The notes beneath the pieces are model-generated. The model did no database searches. It worked only from the letters and a program-made list of their open reading frames with translations, and was not told the DNA's origin. A stretch of DNA of 64,000 nt from NCBI GenBank assembly GCA_905182865.1, contig CAJJCY010000003.1, forward strand, positions 519,740 to 583,739, given 5' to 3'. A program made the position numbers and the translations under genes. Source of the stretch: an uncultured SAR324 cluster bacterium (lineage in GTDB: Bacteria > SAR324 > NAC60-12). Shown here one piece after another: positions 61,366 to 64,000 of the stretch (the first letter of the stretch is position 1; each line of letters opens with the position of its first letter).

Positions 61366-61373
61366 GACGCGTC
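61366..61373. promoter_or_regulatory. Palindrome GACGCGTC, candidate operator 2
   Basis: Perfect 8-bp palindrome about 27 bases after the predicted transcription start and 30 bases before the start codon, sharing ACGCGT with the upstream palindrome. The placement would suit a repressor. Confidence 0.4.
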
Positions 61374-61402
61374 TTTGTTACTAATCAATCATGGAGGATG
61401 AT

Positions 61403-62761
61403 ATGGAACAAGTAAATGATAAGCTGGAATTGGTGTATGGTCTTGAAGACAAGCCATCGCCAATGGAATCGGCATATGCCGCACTCCAGCATTTGCTAGC
61501 AATAATTGTGGGCATCATCACCCCCACGCTCATTATCGGTGGAGTTCTGGGATTGGGTGAGCGAATCCCGTATTTGATCAGCATGTCGTTGATAGTTTCA
61601 GGTGTGGCGACCTTTATTCAAGCCAAACGAATTGGACCGATCGGTTCTGGTCTGTTAAGTGTTCAAGGCACCAGCTTTGCTTTTTTGGGTGCAATTTTAA
61701 CCGCCGGCTTTATAGTAAAAGGACAGGGTGGCGGACCAGATGAAATACTTGCAACCATTTTTGGAATTTGTTTCGTGGGTGCATTCATCGAGATTATCCT
61801 CAGCCGCTTCATCCATTTACTAAAAAAAATCATCACACCGGTTGTTACGGGAACAGTTGTGATGTTGATAGGACTGAGCCTGGTCAAAGTCGGAATAACG
61901 GATATGGCTGGAGGTCAATGGCTGCTGGATAACAAACCTCAATTTTTTGGTACAGTTGAAAATCTGGGCTTGGGCGTACTTGTATTACTCGTAGTTTTGA
62001 TTCTAAACCGAAGTAAAATTCCAATGATTCGGATGGGATCGATTGTTGGCGGAATTCTAGTCGGCTACCTGGTTGCGTTTGCCATGGGCAAAGTAAATTT
62101 TGGACATATGTCTGGGGTTGAAATGATCAGCATTCCCATTCCATTTAATTATGGTTTCGATTTTAATTTGACTGCTTTCATCGGGGTGGCCTTCATTTAT
62201 GTTATCACCACAATTGAGTCCACTGGAGATTTGACTGCGACATCTATGCTCTCTGGAGAACCGGTTGAAGGAGACACGTACATGGAGCGTATCAAGGGTG
62301 GTGTTTTGGGAGACGGTATTAACTCTGCAATTGCCGCGATTTTCAATACTTTTCCAAATACTACTTTCAGTCAAAACAACGGTGTCATCCAAATGACCGG
62401 AGTTGCCAGTCGTTATGTGGGCATGTATCTCGCGGGATTTCTCGTTATACTGGGATTGTTTCCAGTCATCGGCGGGTTCTTCCGTTCCCTTCCGAATCCG
62501 GTTTTAGGCGGAGCAACAATTGTTATGTTTGGAGCAGTGGCTGCAGCGGGTGTGAACATAATTGCTTCGATGGGCCGTTTGGGGCGCAGGGAAATCCTTA
62601 TTATTGCAGTTTCCCTGGGAATTGGACTTGGGCTTGCTTTTGTACCGGAGGTTCTCAGTCAAACTCCAAAAGCGATTCAGCAAATTTTTGGATCAGCCAT
62701 CACTTCAGGTGGTCTTGCAGCATTAATTTTGAATATCGTTCTGCCGCAAAATGAATCATAA
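61403..62761 (+). CDS. NCS2 family uracil/xanthine/urate permease
   Basis: About 452 residues with 14 predicted helices. The start is the ATG at 61403 because GGAGG lies five bases upstream; an ATG at 61391 overlaps that ribosome site. The family signature is SQNNGVIQMTGVASRYVG, and the helix-8 carboxylate is in TTIESTGDLTATS. VQGTSFAFLGAI is the conserved helix-3 region. TG after the signature favours purines (xanthine or urate) over uracil. Next to, and convergent with, the DUF6986 gene. Confidence 0.9.
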   Translation: MEQVNDKLELVYGLEDKPSPMESAYAALQHLLAIIVGIITPTLIIGGVLGLGERIPYLISMSLIVSGVATFIQAKRIGPIGSGLLSVQGTSFAFLGAILTAGFIVKGQGGGPDEILATIFGICFVGAFIEIILSRFIHLLKKIITPVVTGTVVMLIGLSLVKVGITDMAGGQWLLDNKPQFFGTVENLGLGVLVLLVVLILNRSKIPMIRMGSIVGGILVGYLVAFAMGKVNFGHMSGVEMISIPIPFNYGFDFNLTAFIGVAFIYVITTIESTGDLTATSMLSGEPVEGDTYMERIKGGVLGDGINSAIAAIFNTFPNTTFSQNNGVIQMTGVASRYVGMYLAGFLVILGLFPVIGGFFRSLPNPVLGGATIVMFGAVAAAGVNIIASMGRLGRREILIIAVSLGIGLGLAFVPEVLSQTPKAIQQIFGSAITSGGLAALILNIVLPQNES

Positions 62762-62784
62762 TTTGATTCGCTGAAAACTGAATG

Positions 62785-62807
62785 GGGGTAAACACAAAAT
62801 TTACCCC
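62785..62807. terminator. Bidirectional hairpin between permease and DUF6986 genes
   Basis: Perfect 8-bp inverted repeat GGGGTAAA/TTTACCCC (62785-62792, 62800-62807) with a 7-base loop in the 45-base convergent gap, overlapping the first base of the DUF6986 stop codon complement. Good position for a shared terminator, though the T tract is short. Confidence 0.6.
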
Positions 62808-64000
62808 TATTTCCGTCGCGTTTCCACGATTTTCCGGAATGATCCACCTTGTATTTCCTCAACTGATACTCCTGCATTTTCCACATCTTCCGGATCAATC
62901 GCTCCACTGTTAAGTGCACGGAAAAAGAAATTCAGCAAACCTTGACCTGTAGCCGCATCATCAAAAATGTCTCCACTCAAAGTTGCTTTAGACGCTTGCT
63001 CCACAAAATTGCGAAGACGCACAGTGGACTCCTGAATTTGCTCCAGAAAAAAAGCGGCGTTGGCTGCATAACGTACCGGAATTTGTCCAGGATGCAAATC
63101 CCAGCCTTGATAAAATCCATGTGCCAACGAATGCCGGATGTGGCCGTAAGCCAGTTTCCACGCACGGTGAACAGTTTCCAAATTTTCACGAACTTGCAAC
63201 GCTGAAAGATTTTCTCCTCTATGCGGAGCAACGGGCATGATATTGGTAGCACCATCGGAAAGAAAAATTCCGGAACCGCCAAAGGCCACTTTCATAACAT
63301 CCCTTGCAAAATCACAAACTGGACTGTCCATCGTTTGATAGGCCGCAATCAAATCACAAGAAGCCGTGTAATCATAAGTCCCGAAATGTGCTCCGATACA
63401 ACGGTTCTTAGCGGCTTGTGCAATTTTTCTGGCGGTCACTTCGCCGTTTGCATTGAAAACAGATTGAGTGGTTTCGATCATAATTTCCATTTTTAGGTCA
63501 CCCGATGACAACTCAGAGTCTGCTTCCAAAACTTCAAATAACTGCACCAATGCCGCCGCTTGTTCTGGAATTTCAACTTTTGGTAAAGTCACTACAAAAT
63601 TATCCGGAAGAACCCCGCCAGTTTCCGTCAATAAAGTACTGATAAAAATATTCAAAGTCCGGACACCGCGTTTCACAAACTCTGAATTGAAGGGTTTGAT
63701 ACGGATGCCGATGAACGGTGGCAAAGTCCCTTGTTTCATCCCTTCAGCAACTGCTTTAGCTCCTTGAACCGCCACTGTGTCTTCTTCTTCATCCGGACGA
63801 ATCCCAAAGCCGTCCTCATAATCGAGCCGAAAATCTTCTACAGCTTCATGTTTCATTTTTTTACAAACTTGCTCATAAACCCGCCAGGCTAGCCATGTTG
63901 CAGAGTTTGCCGGATCGACACCATTTTTTTCTACATCGGCAACCAAAGCATTTATTTCTGACACCTTATTTGGCAAACTTTCCGCTCCTTTCAATTCCAG
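62807..64000 (-). CDS. DUF6986 / HpcH-HpaI aldolase-like protein (5' end outside window)
   Basis: About 398 residues are visible; the frame is open to the window edge and the family is usually ~430 residues, so roughly 30-50 are missing. The TIM-barrel core is related to citrate lyase beta and malate synthase: VEDFRLDYEDGFGIRPDEEE carries the acidic residues, IRIKPFN the arginine, KMEIMIETTQSVF the metal glutamate, and CIGAHFGTYDYTAS the conserved loop. RRAWKLAYGHIRHSLAHGFYQGWDLHP-like C-terminal helices are typical. A C-C lyase or ligase acting on a keto acid is expected; substrate unknown. Confidence 0.85.
   Translation of the reverse strand: MELKGAESLPNKVSEINALVADVEKNGVDPANSATWLAWRVYEQVCKKMKHEAVEDFRLDYEDGFGIRPDEEEDTVAVQGAKAVAEGMKQGTLPPFIGIRIKPFNSEFVKRGVRTLNIFISTLLTETGGVLPDNFVVTLPKVEIPEQAAALVQLFEVLEADSELSSGDLKMEIMIETTQSVFNANGEVTARKIAQAAKNRCIGAHFGTYDYTASCDLIAAYQTMDSPVCDFARDVMKVAFGGSGIFLSDGATNIMPVAPHRGENLSALQVRENLETVHRAWKLAYGHIRHSLAHGFYQGWDLHPGQIPVRYAANAAFFLEQIQESTVRLRNFVEQASKATLSGDIFDDAATGQGLLNFFFRALNSGAIDPEDVENAGVSVEEIQGGSFRKIVETRRK

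Noticed and set aside
61005-61402. Purine or xanthine riboswitch upstream of the NCS2 permease
   Set aside because: No conserved junction or loop motifs of the known purine or xanthine aptamers could be found, and the predicted leader is only about 65 bases.

Overview
The window is about 64 kb of a moderately AT-rich, Gram-negative genome. The gene content (split F0 operon with signal-peptide a and c subunits, membrane-anchored FtsY, RelA without ACT domain, Lpt permease, C-X2-C RecO, cysteine-rich Ig/RCC1 surface lipoproteins) suggests a marine deltaproteobacterium-like lineage. SAR324 is my best guess; this is inference from protein style, not a search. I see no rRNA, tRNA, CRISPR array, insertion sequence or prophage.

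Layout. (1) 0.4-15.7 kb: an almost complete non-phosphorylating L-fucose catabolic locus. It holds an ABC sugar importer (binding protein and two permeases, no ATPase), L-fucose mutarotase, two candidate L-fucose dehydrogenases (SDR and AKR), L-fuconolactonase, L-fuconate dehydratase, 2-keto-3-deoxy-L-fuconate dehydrogenase and an FAH-family 2,4-diketo-acid hydrolase. An FGGY kinase, a BtpA-family protein, an M29 aminopeptidase and a polysaccharide deacetylase lie inside it with no obvious pathway role. (2) 15.8-20.4 kb: a dipeptide/oligopeptide ABC importer (A, B, C; no ATPases) with a P1-family aminopeptidase. (3) 20.6-24.5 kb: propionyl-CoA and acetyl-CoA synthetases, the latter missing its C-terminal catalytic lysine segment. 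(4) 25.0-27.0 kb: F0 ATP synthase genes atpZ-I-B-E. (5) 27.2-35.5 kb: housekeeping genes (aroC, DHH phosphoesterase, DUF374 acyltransferase, trkH, relA, Nudix, rlmH). (6) 35.7-47.4 kb: an accessory surface module on the minus strand. It contains a MORN lipoprotein, a MORN/coiled-coil/beta-barrel outer membrane protein, a ~2650-codon lipoprotein built from Ig-like repeats and a seven-unit RCC1 propeller, and a small Ig lipoprotein. This is the most novel-looking part of the window. (7) 47.7-64 kb: LapA-TPR protein, recO, msrA, UvrD/Rep helicase, ftsY, lptG-like permease, a hyper-acidic pseudo-receiver protein, psuG, a glutamine amidotransferase, a GT2 glycosyltransferase, a DEDD exonuclease, an NCS2 purine permease and a DUF6986 aldolase-like gene running off the end.

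Many genes are interrupted by single-base indels, often in homopolymers, including housekeeping genes such as ftsY, msrA and the UvrD helicase. In each case the remaining protein continues cleanly in another frame. I therefore annotate these as single genes spanning the frameshift and regard most breaks as consensus errors, not decay. True relics appear to be the oxidoreductase fragment at 2139-2322 and the XRE fragment at 24834-24919.
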